A DNA stretch of 38,380 nucleotides from Stentor roeselii (Eukaryota > Ciliophora > Heterotrichea > Heterotrichida > Stentoridae), in the NCBI GenBank assembly GCA_006503475.1, contig RSEH01000352.1:1-38380 (forward strand). The letters are read 5' to 3'. The first letter of the stretch is position 1. Every line of letters starts with the position of its first letter. The position numbers and the translations under genes were made by a program. Below the pieces are notes generated by a model that worked only from the letters and a program-made list of their open reading frames with translations, was not told the origin of the DNA and did not search any database. Shown here piece by piece: positions 10,408 through 20,166 of the stretch.

Positions 10408-12015
10408 CTAGGCGCAATAAGTATTTGAAATAGATGATCTGAGAAAAATATATAAAACCTCTCTGAATAAGGGTCTCTGACTAGGATCTTCTTTTAGCAT
10501 TATTTTCAAGATATTTTTTGTTTCTTCAGAAAATTCGTATAAATTATCAATATCAGAATAGAAATCTTGAGTTCTCAAATTTTGGACATTTTTATAAAAA
10601 AGTAATTGGTAAAAGACAAGACCTAAACTGTAAACATCTGCTTTTTCTCTGTTGAACTTTGCATGAGAAAGTCCTTGATTTAATGCTGCCTTAAGTTCAG
10701 GAGCTAAATATGCAGTGGTACCCTGGATTTTAAACGAATCAGTCATTGAAAAGCTAGAATTTGATATCTGTAGTAAGGAAATGTCAAAGTCAATAATTTT
10801 TATATTCCAATTATAATCTGCCAATATGTTGTGAGGCTTAATGTCATTGTGCAAAATACCATAATCAGCCATAATTGTGAATGATTGTAAAAGTCTATAA
10901 ATTATATTAAGGTAATGAATTTCTGAAAATTTAAAGTTCGTTTTCTGAAGATGATGGATAATACCAATTAAGGTTGAGTCATACCAATCCATAATCATAT
11001 AAATAGATTTGTATCCTTCAAAATAACTTCCATAGTATTCTATAAAGCAATTGTCAGGTTTAGATAACTCACTAAGCTTTTCATATATTCTTATTTCATT
11101 ACAAGCCTTTTCAATATATTTTATTGAGTCATTTAATGATGTATATATTTTAACGCAAACTTTTTTTCCCCGATACGTACCTTCATAAATACTTATATTC
11201 AAATCTCCCCTCTGAATAGTATATTTTGAAGGTTGTTTTATAGTAAATAAAGACTTATCGATTAATTTCAAGTCCATAGTTATCCTTTCGAAATCCTGAC
11301 GCATTTTTATAATATCTAACTGTTCATCAGTTTCCTGATAAGCGACTATATTAGAGATTTTTTTATTATAGAGATTAATTTGATTTTTAACTCTATTACT
11401 TGTTTTGAAATCCTCAAACTTACTCAGTATTTCCTGAGACTTCTGAATAACTTTCTCACTATGTGCAAATTTAGGGTTTTCTAGTTTATTATTGTTTATA
11501 AAATCAATATATTCAAAAATAGTATCAGAAAAAATATTAGTAATTTCTTCGATGTCTATTCCATGACTAAGAACATTGTTTAAAGATCCAAGATTTTCTT
11601 TAGATAAACCATTTTGTTGAAATGATTGCAATAATTGTTTAATAATCAAATCATATTCTATATCATTATGCCTTTCATTAGATACAACTATATTTTTTTC
11701 AACATCTATTATTAAGTTCATAATTTCATTTGATGCTTTTCTTATACTTTTAATAATCAATTCGCTCTGTTGGATAATTTTATATTTGAACTCTTTTAAT
11801 CTCTTTAAGAAATTTTTTTGTAAATCTATCCCTTTTTTAGCCCTAATCATATTTTCAAGTTCTTCATTATTAAGTAAGAGGATATTATGCTTCTTTTTCT
11901 GGTGTTCACGTAGATGATTAATGCACAATTTAAAATTATTTCCACAACTGTTGCAGATTCCTTCGGCTTCACCACTTTTGCAGTTTTTTTCATCGCAGTT
12001 CATATTTATAGACAT
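10408..12015 (-). CDS. B-box-like / coiled-coil / protein kinase
   Basis: 535 residues. A Cys/His cluster at residues 7-43 (C7, C12, C21, C24, C31, H34, H38, H43) resembles a B-box-type zinc module. Residues about 50-250 are helical, probably coiled coil. A kinase domain fills about 268-530: VCVKIY with the beta-3 lysine K289, the catalytic loop HNDIKPHN (D391, K393, N396), DFD at 409-411 where DFG is usual, and APE at 438-440. It should phosphorylate Ser/Thr or Tyr on unknown substrates; the residue set suggests it is active apart from the DFG glycine being Asp. The closest visible relatives are ciliate kinases with N-terminal zinc or coiled-coil regions. It diverges from the WD40 gene at 13386, whose N-terminus carries a similar zinc module. 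Confidence 0.88.
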   Translation of the reverse strand: MSINMNCDEKNCKSGEAEGICNSCGNNFKLCINHLREHQKKKHNILLLNNEELENMIRAKKGIDLQKNFLKRLKEFKYKIIQQSELIIKSIRKASNEIMNLIIDVEKNIVVSNERHNDIEYDLIIKQLLQSFQQNGLSKENLGSLNNVLSHGIDIEEITNIFSDTIFEYIDFINNNKLENPKFAHSEKVIQKSQEILSKFEDFKTSNRVKNQINLYNKKISNIVAYQETDEQLDIIKMRQDFERITMDLKLIDKSLFTIKQPSKYTIQRGDLNISIYEGTYRGKKVCVKIYTSLNDSIKYIEKACNEIRIYEKLSELSKPDNCFIEYYGSYFEGYKSIYMIMDWYDSTLIGIIHHLQKTNFKFSEIHYLNIIYRLLQSFTIMADYGILHNDIKPHNILADYNWNIKIIDFDISLLQISNSSFSMTDSFKIQGTTAYLAPELKAALNQGLSHAKFNREKADVYSLGLVFYQLLFYKNVQNLRTQDFYSDIDNLYEFSEETKNILKIMLKEDPSQRPLFREVLYIFLRSSISNTYCA

Positions 12016-13385
12016 TAACTTTTAGACTAAATTTCAATATGAAACAATTTGGATTGAAGAATAAGATGTCTTCTAAGTACTTAAATTTGGAATTCGATTC
12101 CTAAATATTTGACTATCTACAAAGACCTATTCTATTTTTTATAGACTAACTTGCATATGTAAGTAAACCAAAAACTCTTTTAGCCTCTCTCACAGAACAT
12201 GATTTCAATTTATATGAACGAATCTTTAAGGATGTTTTCTTGCTTAGGAAGCTATTCATCAGGCCTTTAAACCTTCATGTACAAGAATTGCTTATAGAAA
12301 TATATAGAGTGTTAGTATTCTGCTAGTTTTGAGTGATAGTTAGCTTATAAGAGAAAAGAGAGAGCCTGTGATTAATCAAATCTGCAATTAAAGTTCGAAT
12401 AATCTAAAACTTTCCTTATGGTAAGGGTCTGTTAGTTCTTGCAAATTATTGTCTACTACTTAAATCTAACTAAGTGAAAGTACCTATTTTAAGATATCCT
12501 AAGTATCAGGCTAAGGTTAAACATCTGAATATTGTTTTAATCAAAGGATTTGGCTTAGCTTTGAAGAGAAGAAGCTCTAGTATTCGATATTCAATTAGAC
12601 TAAAATCTTAAAGGCAGAAAAAGATAGACTATAAGCCTCTACATATAGAACTAGTCTGTTAACAAGAGTGTTCTTAGAAGTCTTATCTATAGTCCTGAAT
12701 GTGAAATCAACTAGAGATTATATAAAATGAAAATTCAAGACAATACGATTAGTTATTATTTTAGCACATATCTAGACTAGACGCTTATCATAAATGCACA
12801 GATTATAAATCATATAACTTCTAACTGTTAACAGCTTTAAAAATAAAGAAATCATTCATGCAGTTCATATAAACCACTCGAACAATAAAACCATTCGAAA
12901 ATCAATTTATAGTTTCTTCCAGTGCCATTAAAATCTTTCTAAAATCAATTTATATTTACTTCAAGTGCGATTAAACATGAACAAAAATTATTTCCACCAG
13001 CTTTCATCTATTTTCTAAATTTTCATAAAATCTCAAATTAAAATAATTTCTCATATAATGAAAAAATTGTACTTTTTACAATCTAAAGACATATCTTCTT
13101 TTAAATCTTTATAAAAATATTCCTTAAAAAATTTCTTATATTATAATACCAACAATAAAATGTTCCATATTACAAATTTCATCTAAATCACTTTCAAGAA
13201 AAAAAATTTATCTCTTAAATCCAACTAAGCCATAAACCTAAAAGCACATTAAATTAAAGAATAAAGTCTCAACTACTATCAAATTTGTTAATTCTATCTA
13301 ACCCCTACCAAAATAAACTTACTAATAAATAACCCGAAAATAATGCTAATTCAATAAAAACCTATAAATATCCCTATAAAGAATC
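12016..13385. other. 1.37-kb spacer between divergent genes, with possible coding relic
   Basis: No intact gene. The last 400 bases before 13386 are very AT-rich, as expected for a promoter region. Between about 12150 and 12680 the plus strand keeps protein-like stretches interrupted by stops, for example LTEHDFNLYERIFKDVFLL near 12195-12250 and VPILRYPKYQAKVKHLNIVL near 12480-12540. These may be remains of a dead gene of unknown family, but chance cannot be excluded. Confidence 0.35.
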
Positions 13386-14756
13386 ATGAATAAATGCAAC
13401 ACTTGTGGTGATCTAGCAGATGCCATCTGCAACATCGATCGCCTGTTATTTTGCAACGACCATCTCACAACTCACAAAGAAAAACACCCTATTCACTCAT
13501 CCAATGCCCTCGAGTTCACTTTAGAACAATCAGAAAAAAAATCCCTAGACAATGAAATCACTCAAAGACTTTCAACTCTCAAGACCTTAAAACTTCAATT
13601 CACTCAAAAAACCTCTTCACTGATAAAATTTATCCAAATCAAATCCTCTGAATTTAAAGAAAAACTTTCAGTTCAAAGACGAGCTTTGAAAGCTCTTCAG
13701 AATAAAATTTCATTCTCGAAAGATGAGTTTAAAACTATTTTGTCTTTACTTCATACAACTCTTTCATTTTCTTTTGAAGAACCTGAAAGTTTGAAAGAAT
13801 TTTTTGGTCAAAACTTTTTGATTGAAAAAATGAGAAGTCAGGGATCGAAGGTACTGAAAAATATGACTTTTAATGAAGTCTCATTAGAAGGACATCGAAG
13901 ATCTGTTAATGTTTTGAGTATTACTCGGGATTGTAAAAAGATTATTTCTGGATCTGATGATAAAGCGATACTTTTTTGGAATTTAGTTGAGAAAAAACCG
14001 GAAGCTCAGATGCAAGGCCATGGGTCTTATATTAGAGCTTTAACATTAACTCATGATAATAAATTCATTATTTCATGTTCAGATGACCGATGCATTAAAG
14101 TTTGGAACTTTAATGACAAAACTCTGCACAGAACACTTGAAGGACATATCGGAGGTGTCCTTTCAGTAATTGTATCTCATGATGACTCTTTGATTTATTC
14201 ATCATCTGAAGATAGGACAATAAAATGCTGGAACATTCAAAACTTTTCAGAAGCTTTTTCACTAAAAGGGCACAAAAAGGCAGTGACTTGTCTGGCTCTT
14301 TTAAAAGATGACTCTAAACTCATATCAGGATCTCGGGATAGACTTATATTCATCTGGAACCTAACCACTCATACCATTGAAGAACAGTTAGAAATTCATA
14401 CAGATTCAATTAATTGCTTAAGTATTACAAATGACTCGAAAACTTTACTATCAGCTTCAGACGACTGCCTTATCAAGATATGGGATTTAGAAACAAAAAC
14501 ATGTACTGGAGAACTTGCAGGGCATACAGCACCGGTGAACTCAGTCTATATAAGCAATGACGACCTAATCGCAGTTAGTTCATCCGACGATAAAAGCATA
14601 ATCGTCTGGAACATCTCCGAGAAACAAAAAGAATTCATCCTAAAAGGCCACATAAGTGCAGTGAAACACGCAGTGATAGCAAGTGACTACAGTTTCATCG
14701 CATCATGTTCAGCAGACAAGAACATAAAGCTCTGGAAACTTCAATTAGGTAAATAA
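13386..14756 (+). CDS. B-box-like WD40-repeat protein
   Basis: 456 residues, no intron. N-terminal Cys/His cluster at residues 4-37 (C4, C7, C15, C23, H26, H30, H34, H37) resembles a B-box zinc module. Residues about 45-150 are helical. From about 165 to the end there are seven WD40 units, each with a GH-like dipeptide and a closing W-[ND/K]: FWNL, VWNF, CWNI, IWNL, IWDL, VWNI, LWKL. Seven blades give a complete beta-propeller, so this is a protein-interaction scaffold. WD40 proteins with N-terminal B-box-like regions are very numerous in ciliates. No catalytic domain is present. It converges with the SAP-PADR1 gene, leaving 151 bp. Confidence 0.92.
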   Translation: MNKCNTCGDLADAICNIDRLLFCNDHLTTHKEKHPIHSSNALEFTLEQSEKKSLDNEITQRLSTLKTLKLQFTQKTSSLIKFIQIKSSEFKEKLSVQRRALKALQNKISFSKDEFKTILSLLHTTLSFSFEEPESLKEFFGQNFLIEKMRSQGSKVLKNMTFNEVSLEGHRRSVNVLSITRDCKKIISGSDDKAILFWNLVEKKPEAQMQGHGSYIRALTLTHDNKFIISCSDDRCIKVWNFNDKTLHRTLEGHIGGVLSVIVSHDDSLIYSSSEDRTIKCWNIQNFSEAFSLKGHKKAVTCLALLKDDSKLISGSRDRLIFIWNLTTHTIEEQLEIHTDSINCLSITNDSKTLLSASDDCLIKIWDLETKTCTGELAGHTAPVNSVYISNDDLIAVSSSDDKSIIVWNISEKQKEFILKGHISAVKHAVIASDYSFIASCSADKNIKLWKLQLGK

Positions 14757-14907
14757 TTACTCATAAAATGTGAGGAAATTTCATTAAGTGATTGATTTTA
14801 AAGCACCTCCTGGTATTCCTTGAATATATTCAGTGGCTTTAGAGGACCTTAAAGAAGGTATCTAGTCTGACTGAACATTTATAATCTTTTAATAAATATG
14901 GTTAAGA

Positions 14908-15588
14908 TTAACTATCCTTCCAAGGCACTCTCACGATTTCATTGAAGTTGAAAGTCTTGTGACAGTTTTTGAATGTCACGTCTTCTAAGTACCCTGGACA
15001 ATAGTAAGTCTTTGACTTTGTGTCTAGCTTCGGACGGCCTCCTCCGCATGATGGACACTTTGGAATCACTCCTAGGACTTTAGCATCTGCGATTCTTTTA
15101 CAGAGTTCAGATTTTGGACCTGAGATTTTTATTGCGTTTGACTTGCACATTGATTTTAGTGATTCGAGTTTTTGTTGTTCAAGCTCTTCTTTGAATTTTT
15201 TGTAATTCGCAAGTTCGACCTCTGAGTAAATCGATAATTTTGAAGAAGAAGGCTTGGTTGACTTTGAAGCTTTGATTGGAGCATCTGGAGATTTACTTTT
15301 CTGAATAGAGTTAGGCAAATCTTGCACTTTTGATTGCTGAGGAGTTGCTGAAGGAGTTACGGTTGATGAACTTTGTGAACGATCAGAAGATTTGACAGAT
15401 TTTTTTGGAGTTGATTTTGTTGAATTCGTCTTAGCTGGCCCCCCTTTTGAAGAGACTATTGGGGGATCAGGTTGCTCCTCATTCTTGATTTCTTTTTTGC
15501 CTTTCTCCTTGACTCCATTCTTCACCTTGGAGTGTTTCTTCTGAGACTTTAGGTCATCAGTGCATTTGCCATTTCGAGTGGTGACCAT
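14908..15588 (-). CDS. SAP and PADR1-type zinc protein
   Basis: 226 residues. The first 115 are Lys/Ser/Pro-rich and look disordered and nuclear. Residues 141-166 (LESLKSMCKSNAIKISGPKS and following) match a SAP DNA-binding motif. Residues 172-215 match the PADR1 / PARP1 third zinc domain, with C178-x2-C181-x15-C197-x11-C209 and the typical aromatic YYCPGY. In PARP1 this fold links DNA-break sensing to the catalytic domain, but here no WGR or PARP catalytic domain follows before the stop. A DNA-binding, chromatin or repair-related role is inference from the domains. It is divergent with the coiled-coil gene at 15628, only 39 bp apart. Confidence 0.85.
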   Translation of the reverse strand: MVTTRNGKCTDDLKSQKKHSKVKNGVKEKGKKEIKNEEQPDPPIVSSKGGPAKTNSTKSTPKKSVKSSDRSQSSSTVTPSATPQQSKVQDLPNSIQKSKSPDAPIKASKSTKPSSSKLSIYSEVELANYKKFKEELEQQKLESLKSMCKSNAIKISGPKSELCKRIADAKVLGVIPKCPSCGGGRPKLDTKSKTYYCPGYLEDVTFKNCHKTFNFNEIVRVPWKDS

Positions 15589-15627
15589 TAATATAATAAT
15601 CCCCCTACCGGATAATAATTTTTCGTA
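15589..15627. promoter_or_regulatory. 39-bp bidirectional promoter region
   Basis: The start codons of the SAP-PADR1 gene (-) and the coiled-coil gene (+) are separated by only 39 bp. This spacer has AT-rich flanks (AATATAATAAT and ATAATAATTTTT) around a short GC-rich core CCCCCTACCGG. Both transcription start regions must lie here or inside the opposite gene. Confidence 0.5.
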
Positions 15628-17871
15628 ATGAGTTACTTATCACCAGACCGTTCTCCAGTCTCTCTGTACAAGTCACCGAAGTCACTTAAAAGGTCATTAG
15701 CAGTCTCTTTGCCATCATTAAACAAGCCACAACGCGAGCGAATCGACAACTTCTTATCACAAGACCGTGAACGAATCCGTTCAAAATTGCGAGAAAAGCC
15801 ATTCCAAAGCGACATATCAAACCTAAAAGTCCAGATCCAAGCCGATATCCCAGACCACTTACCTCAAACCCTATCCGAGCTTCTATCAAATACCTACCCA
15901 GAGCTGAAACTTCCCTTCGACCTTCAAAGACTACTGAATTCAAAAATAAACAACAAGCAACCAGACCTGAAAAATTTACTAAACCTTGGAAAACTTCCTG
16001 ATTTTTCAACTTTTTCCTCAAATCCATCATCAACCCGTCAAGAAACTTTAAGTCTTCAAAGCTGGCTTGAAAGAACAAAATTAAAACTTGTGCCAATCTT
16101 CGAAGAAATCATTAAAAGCTGCTCAACAAGCGATAAACAACTAGTCTTAAAAACCTGGAAAGCGATTTATGTGATGGTTTTCAAAGAAATCACGAAACAA
16201 GTAACAGCGCATTGCGTTGAAAGAGGAGACCTTCTTAGAAAAAGTTTTGAAGAAATTGAAAAGTTGAATGAAATTTCTTTAAAAGTCCTTCAAGATGAGT
16301 TTAAATCACTTTATGATGAAAATGAGAAGAAACTTCAAGAAATGACTCAACCTTTTATCAGTGAAGTTTCTCTTCTTCAGGCTAAGGTGCAACGACTTGA
16401 AAGAGAAAAAGAGAAATGGACTCAAAACAAGGCAGAGATGATAGTAAAGACGAAAGAACTGATAAATTACTTGGAAGTTCTTAGAAAATTCGAAGACCAA
16501 GTAAAGCACATCAAAGGAAAATCACGATACTTCGACACTTACATCACCTTTTTTAACAACATGGCAATTGAAGAGACTCTCGAGTTTTCATCACTCGTCA
16601 CTGACAAGTTCAAAGAAGAACTTTTTAAAACTTCTAAAAATCTTCATCAAACAAGACAAAAACTTTCAGACCTTCTCTCTGATGCCAAGTCATTAGAAGA
16701 TGAAATTTCAGAAAAACAAGTAAAACTTTCTAGTCTTAATTATGAACTCGAACTTAAAGAAACTCTGACTAAAGTAAAACCTCGAAAATCTGAAAAAATT
16801 TTAAGTTTTTCTGAAACTCCTGGAAAAAAAGAACCTAACTTTAAAATTTTTATTGAAGATGAAAAAACGACTTGTGATAAATTTTTTTTGAAACTTGTTG
16901 GAAAATCTAAAGATCGACTTATAAAAAAGTCGAAAGTCACTGCAGAGCACATTTTCAAGTCATTAAGTGTGATTTACAATCGCTGTGTAGTACAACTAAA
17001 CACGACACAATCACAAGAACTTCAAAATTTTCAATTTTTACTTTACAAGCAATTCGTAAAAAGCCCAAATCGCAAGAAAAATGAAAAAACTTTAAAAAAT
17101 TTCTTATCAGGTGCTTTAAAAATTAGTGAAAATCGTCGAGTTTCTGTTTTTCTTCGTCTTTTAAATTTCGGAGGATGGATCGAAAAAGAAGATTTTTCAC
17201 AAAAAAGCTTTTTGCTTTATTTAAGTCTTTTTCTTTTTCTTCAAAACTCGCCTATCGGCCTTCTCATGTTTCGAGATCAGGCGAATTCCGCTCAATTCTT
17301 TCCTTTTTCAAGAGTTTCTGCCTGTTTAAAAGAGATTCGCGCGATTTTTTCCTCAGAAGTCTTCTCGAAACTTGAAGATTTTATTGAAAAAAACAGGATA
17401 AATGACCCAAAACAAGTAAATCCGCAAGGTTTAGTTGAAGTTGAGTTGTTTTTATTAGAAGTTTTAGAGAAACATGAAGAAATGTTTAAAGAAATCATTG
17501 AAAATTTCAGTGATTTTTTTATTTTTGAAAAAATTGAAGCTGAAATTGCGAAAAAGGTCTTGATTCGCTTTTCGGATACGGAAAGAGATGTTTTTGAGGT
17601 TATTGTCAGGGAGACTGGTGAAAGGGAATCATTTGGATTGGAAGAATTTGTGGAAGTTGCTTGCAAGGTAGGCGCTGGGACTAATGCTTTGTGTTTTAAG
17701 GCTTTTCAGGATTTTCATGGACTTAGTGATCAGGAAAGTAGAGATCTGGCTAAGGCTAAGTTGGGGATTGTTGAAGGGGAGTTGGCTCAGCAGGTTATTC
17801 AGAATATTGAGATGATGAGTAAGAAGGGTATTGCCATGTGGGTTTATTTACTTTCTAATCCTGGAAGTTAA
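15628..17871 (+). CDS. Large coiled-coil protein, axonemal-light-chain-like segment
   Basis: 747 residues. The N-terminus (1-60) is rich in SP and basic residues. Residues about 170-235 include FKEITKQVTAHCVERGDLLR (about 185-204), similar to the ERG-LL signature of axonemal dynein light chain (p28/DNALI1) and AXDND1-like proteins. Coiled coil follows at about 205-300 and 330-385. The C-terminal half is helical with no catalytic motif. A ciliary/axonemal structural role fits the organism and the ERG-LL signature, but it is an inference from a short match. It is transcribed in tandem with the next gene after 41 bp. Confidence 0.8.
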   Translation: MSYLSPDRSPVSLYKSPKSLKRSLAVSLPSLNKPQRERIDNFLSQDRERIRSKLREKPFQSDISNLKVQIQADIPDHLPQTLSELLSNTYPELKLPFDLQRLLNSKINNKQPDLKNLLNLGKLPDFSTFSSNPSSTRQETLSLQSWLERTKLKLVPIFEEIIKSCSTSDKQLVLKTWKAIYVMVFKEITKQVTAHCVERGDLLRKSFEEIEKLNEISLKVLQDEFKSLYDENEKKLQEMTQPFISEVSLLQAKVQRLEREKEKWTQNKAEMIVKTKELINYLEVLRKFEDQVKHIKGKSRYFDTYITFFNNMAIEETLEFSSLVTDKFKEELFKTSKNLHQTRQKLSDLLSDAKSLEDEISEKQVKLSSLNYELELKETLTKVKPRKSEKILSFSETPGKKEPNFKIFIEDEKTTCDKFFLKLVGKSKDRLIKKSKVTAEHIFKSLSVIYNRCVVQLNTTQSQELQNFQFLLYKQFVKSPNRKKNEKTLKNFLSGALKISENRRVSVFLRLLNFGGWIEKEDFSQKSFLLYLSLFLFLQNSPIGLLMFRDQANSAQFFPFSRVSACLKEIRAIFSSEVFSKLEDFIEKNRINDPKQVNPQGLVEVELFLLEVLEKHEEMFKEIIENFSDFFIFEKIEAEIAKKVLIRFSDTERDVFEVIVRETGERESFGLEEFVEVACKVGAGTNALCFKAFQDFHGLSDQESRDLAKAKLGIVEGELAQQVIQNIEMMSKKGIAMWVYLLSNPGS

Positions 17872-17912
17872 CTGAATGAAACTTCAATTTTAAAAGCTAA
17901 AACCTCTTAAAA

Positions 17913-20132
17913 ATGGAAGGAAAAACCACCAGAAAGCTCAAAGACCCCCAAAGCCCATTAATAAGACCTCGACTGAACACAGCTCGTCCAATCTTAAAAA
18001 GCAAGACAACAACCGAGATTCTCCGTCCAATCTCAGGAAAGCCAAAAGAGTTCTACACGCTATCCCGTCTCCTTCCAAACATCGTAAAAGAAGACAAAGA
18101 GCTTCTTTTCGAGGAGAACCTTCGTCTTAAGGCCCAAAGTCACGAGTTGTTAGAAGAAAACATGCTTCTTAAAACTCGAGTAAAGCAACTTGAAAGCAAA
18201 AAAAAGAAAACCGAGAAAAAAGAACCAAATTTAACCCTCATCTCAGCCCTTAAAGAAAAAATTCGAGAATCCAACGAAAAAGTTCAAGAAAAAGAAGAAG
18301 AAATCAAGATTTTAAGAAGAAATATCAAAACATGTAAAATCGAAGAATGTGAAATCCAAATACAAGAAATGGAAGAAGAATGTAAAAGACTTAGTAATTA
18401 TCTTGCTGAGTTCATGAAACAAAAGGAAATTCCTAACTCGCATCTTGAATACGAGAATAGACTTTATAATAAAGGAAAAGTTATTAACAAACTAAAAAAA
18501 GACCTTGTCGCTGCTCAGGATGACTTGGCACTTGCAAAAGAAGAAATTTCAGCTTTAAGGGAAAAAATCCAGAATCTTGAGAAAAAAAACAAGAAAAATT
18601 CGCCAGCGACTCAAGAGTTGATCATTCTTCGAGAAGAACTCGAAAATTTCAAGTTCGAAAACTCAAGAATCAGTTCAGAATTCTTTAAAAGAGAAGAAGA
18701 CTTAAGATATGAAATTAAAGTGATTAAAGAATCTCTTGAAAAAGAAACTCAAAGACTTAAAATCGCTGAAAAAGACTCAGAAGAAAAACAAGCAAAAATC
18801 AGTGCACTTGAAAAACAAATGAGTTATTTAAAGTCAGAATCTTATAAACCACAGGAAATTATGATACCTAAAGCACTTATTCCTAATGAGGAAAAGTCTA
18901 AACATCCTCCTAGGCTTTTTGTTAAGATTTGGGAAGTTTCGAAAAGTAAAAATATGCTGATGTCTGTTTTTCTTTCACTTTTAGATAAAAATAACAACGG
19001 ACTTATTGAAGCTGAAGAGTTGAGGAAAGGGATTAATTTGCATGGAAAACTTATTAAAAGGAAACATGTCGATCAGGTATTGAAGTTGATGAATATGGCA
19101 ACGAATACTATTCCTTTGAGGACTTTAGAACAGTTGATTGAAAAGTATGAGTATGGAGAAAGATATTCTTCGAGTAGTGAAGAAGAAATTGTAGAACCTA
19201 TTAGACCGAGAGCTGAAAAGTTGAGGTTTAAAGATGTGAGGCCTGATCCGAAAATGAATGAGTTTCAAGTTCCTCAGAATTATGCCCCTCCCCCCAAATT
19301 CAAAGAGTCAGAAGTGACCCTAATAAAACCCGAAGAACTATCAAAAGTATTCGAAAGGATCCGCCTTCAAATGGCAGAAAAAATGATGCAAAAAAACCGC
19401 TGCATCAACATGTTATTCGGCAACTACCTCGACCCAGAGCAACAAGTGACAATCCAAGAACTTTCCGAGCACCTTCAAAACGGCGGAATTTTTCTAGGCT
19501 CCAATGACGAAATCTTAAAACTTTCAAAGTTTCTTCTCGAGCCTGACGGCGTCGAGAGGTTAAAAGACTCAGACCACAAGTCACTTAAAGGAAAAATGTC
19601 AGATTTTTCAAAGAAATTCAATAAATACCTTCCAAGTTGGCCTATTCTTGACAGATTCAAACTCCATGTCTTGACTTTTTCTATTGTTTCTAAGAATAAG
19701 TCACTTTTACTTTCACGAAATTTGATTAAATTGGAAGAATTTCATGAAATGATGAAAAATCTTGGAATTAGTGATGTGAATTGTTTACTTCATCTTTATA
19801 TCTGCTCGTTTTCTCTGTCGAAAGAGGTTTTTCAAGTTTCTGTTCAGGAGATGTTTATGGAAATTGATGGGTTTCAGAGGAAAATTAGTGACTTGGTCGC
19901 TAAGCATAAGAACTTTTTGAATGTGCTTTCAGTGAATTTGGAAAAAAGTGGAAAAGGATTTGAAGAGATTTTTTCTTATGATCGGGAAATTCTGACCAAT
20001 GTGGAAAGTTTTGCAAATGCTTTGAAAAGCATGGAAGTGCCTGCAGATGAGGAGTTCATTACAGATATCAAGTTTGGGAAGTACAACTGCCACTTAGGTC
20101 TATTAAAGTCTCTACTTCAAAACCTTTCCTAA
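17913..20132 (+). CDS. Coiled-coil protein with a single EF-hand
   Basis: 739 residues. The N-terminal 55 residues are basic and Pro-rich. A long Lys/Glu-rich coiled coil covers about 60-290. A canonical EF-hand loop DKNNNGLIEAEE is at about 358-369, so calcium binding is likely. The rest is helical, with a degenerate calmodulin-like segment around 480-530 and no other recognised domain. It is probably a cytoskeletal or basal-body/ciliary protein; the function is not established by the sequence. It sits in a tandem series with 41 bp upstream and 34 bp downstream spacers. Near 19280 the coding strand switches abruptly from G/T-rich to A/C-rich codons in mid-gene. Confidence 0.82.
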   Translation: MEGKTTRKLKDPQSPLIRPRLNTARPILKSKTTTEILRPISGKPKEFYTLSRLLPNIVKEDKELLFEENLRLKAQSHELLEENMLLKTRVKQLESKKKKTEKKEPNLTLISALKEKIRESNEKVQEKEEEIKILRRNIKTCKIEECEIQIQEMEEECKRLSNYLAEFMKQKEIPNSHLEYENRLYNKGKVINKLKKDLVAAQDDLALAKEEISALREKIQNLEKKNKKNSPATQELIILREELENFKFENSRISSEFFKREEDLRYEIKVIKESLEKETQRLKIAEKDSEEKQAKISALEKQMSYLKSESYKPQEIMIPKALIPNEEKSKHPPRLFVKIWEVSKSKNMLMSVFLSLLDKNNNGLIEAEELRKGINLHGKLIKRKHVDQVLKLMNMATNTIPLRTLEQLIEKYEYGERYSSSSEEEIVEPIRPRAEKLRFKDVRPDPKMNEFQVPQNYAPPPKFKESEVTLIKPEELSKVFERIRLQMAEKMMQKNRCINMLFGNYLDPEQQVTIQELSEHLQNGGIFLGSNDEILKLSKFLLEPDGVERLKDSDHKSLKGKMSDFSKKFNKYLPSWPILDRFKLHVLTFSIVSKNKSLLLSRNLIKLEEFHEMMKNLGISDVNCLLHLYICSFSLSKEVFQVSVQEMFMEIDGFQRKISDLVAKHKNFLNVLSVNLEKSGKGFEEIFSYDREILTNVESFANALKSMEVPADEEFITDIKFGKYNCHLGLLKSLLQNLS

Positions 20133-20166
20133 CAATCCAACCTTTTCTAATCCTTCTTATATTTAA

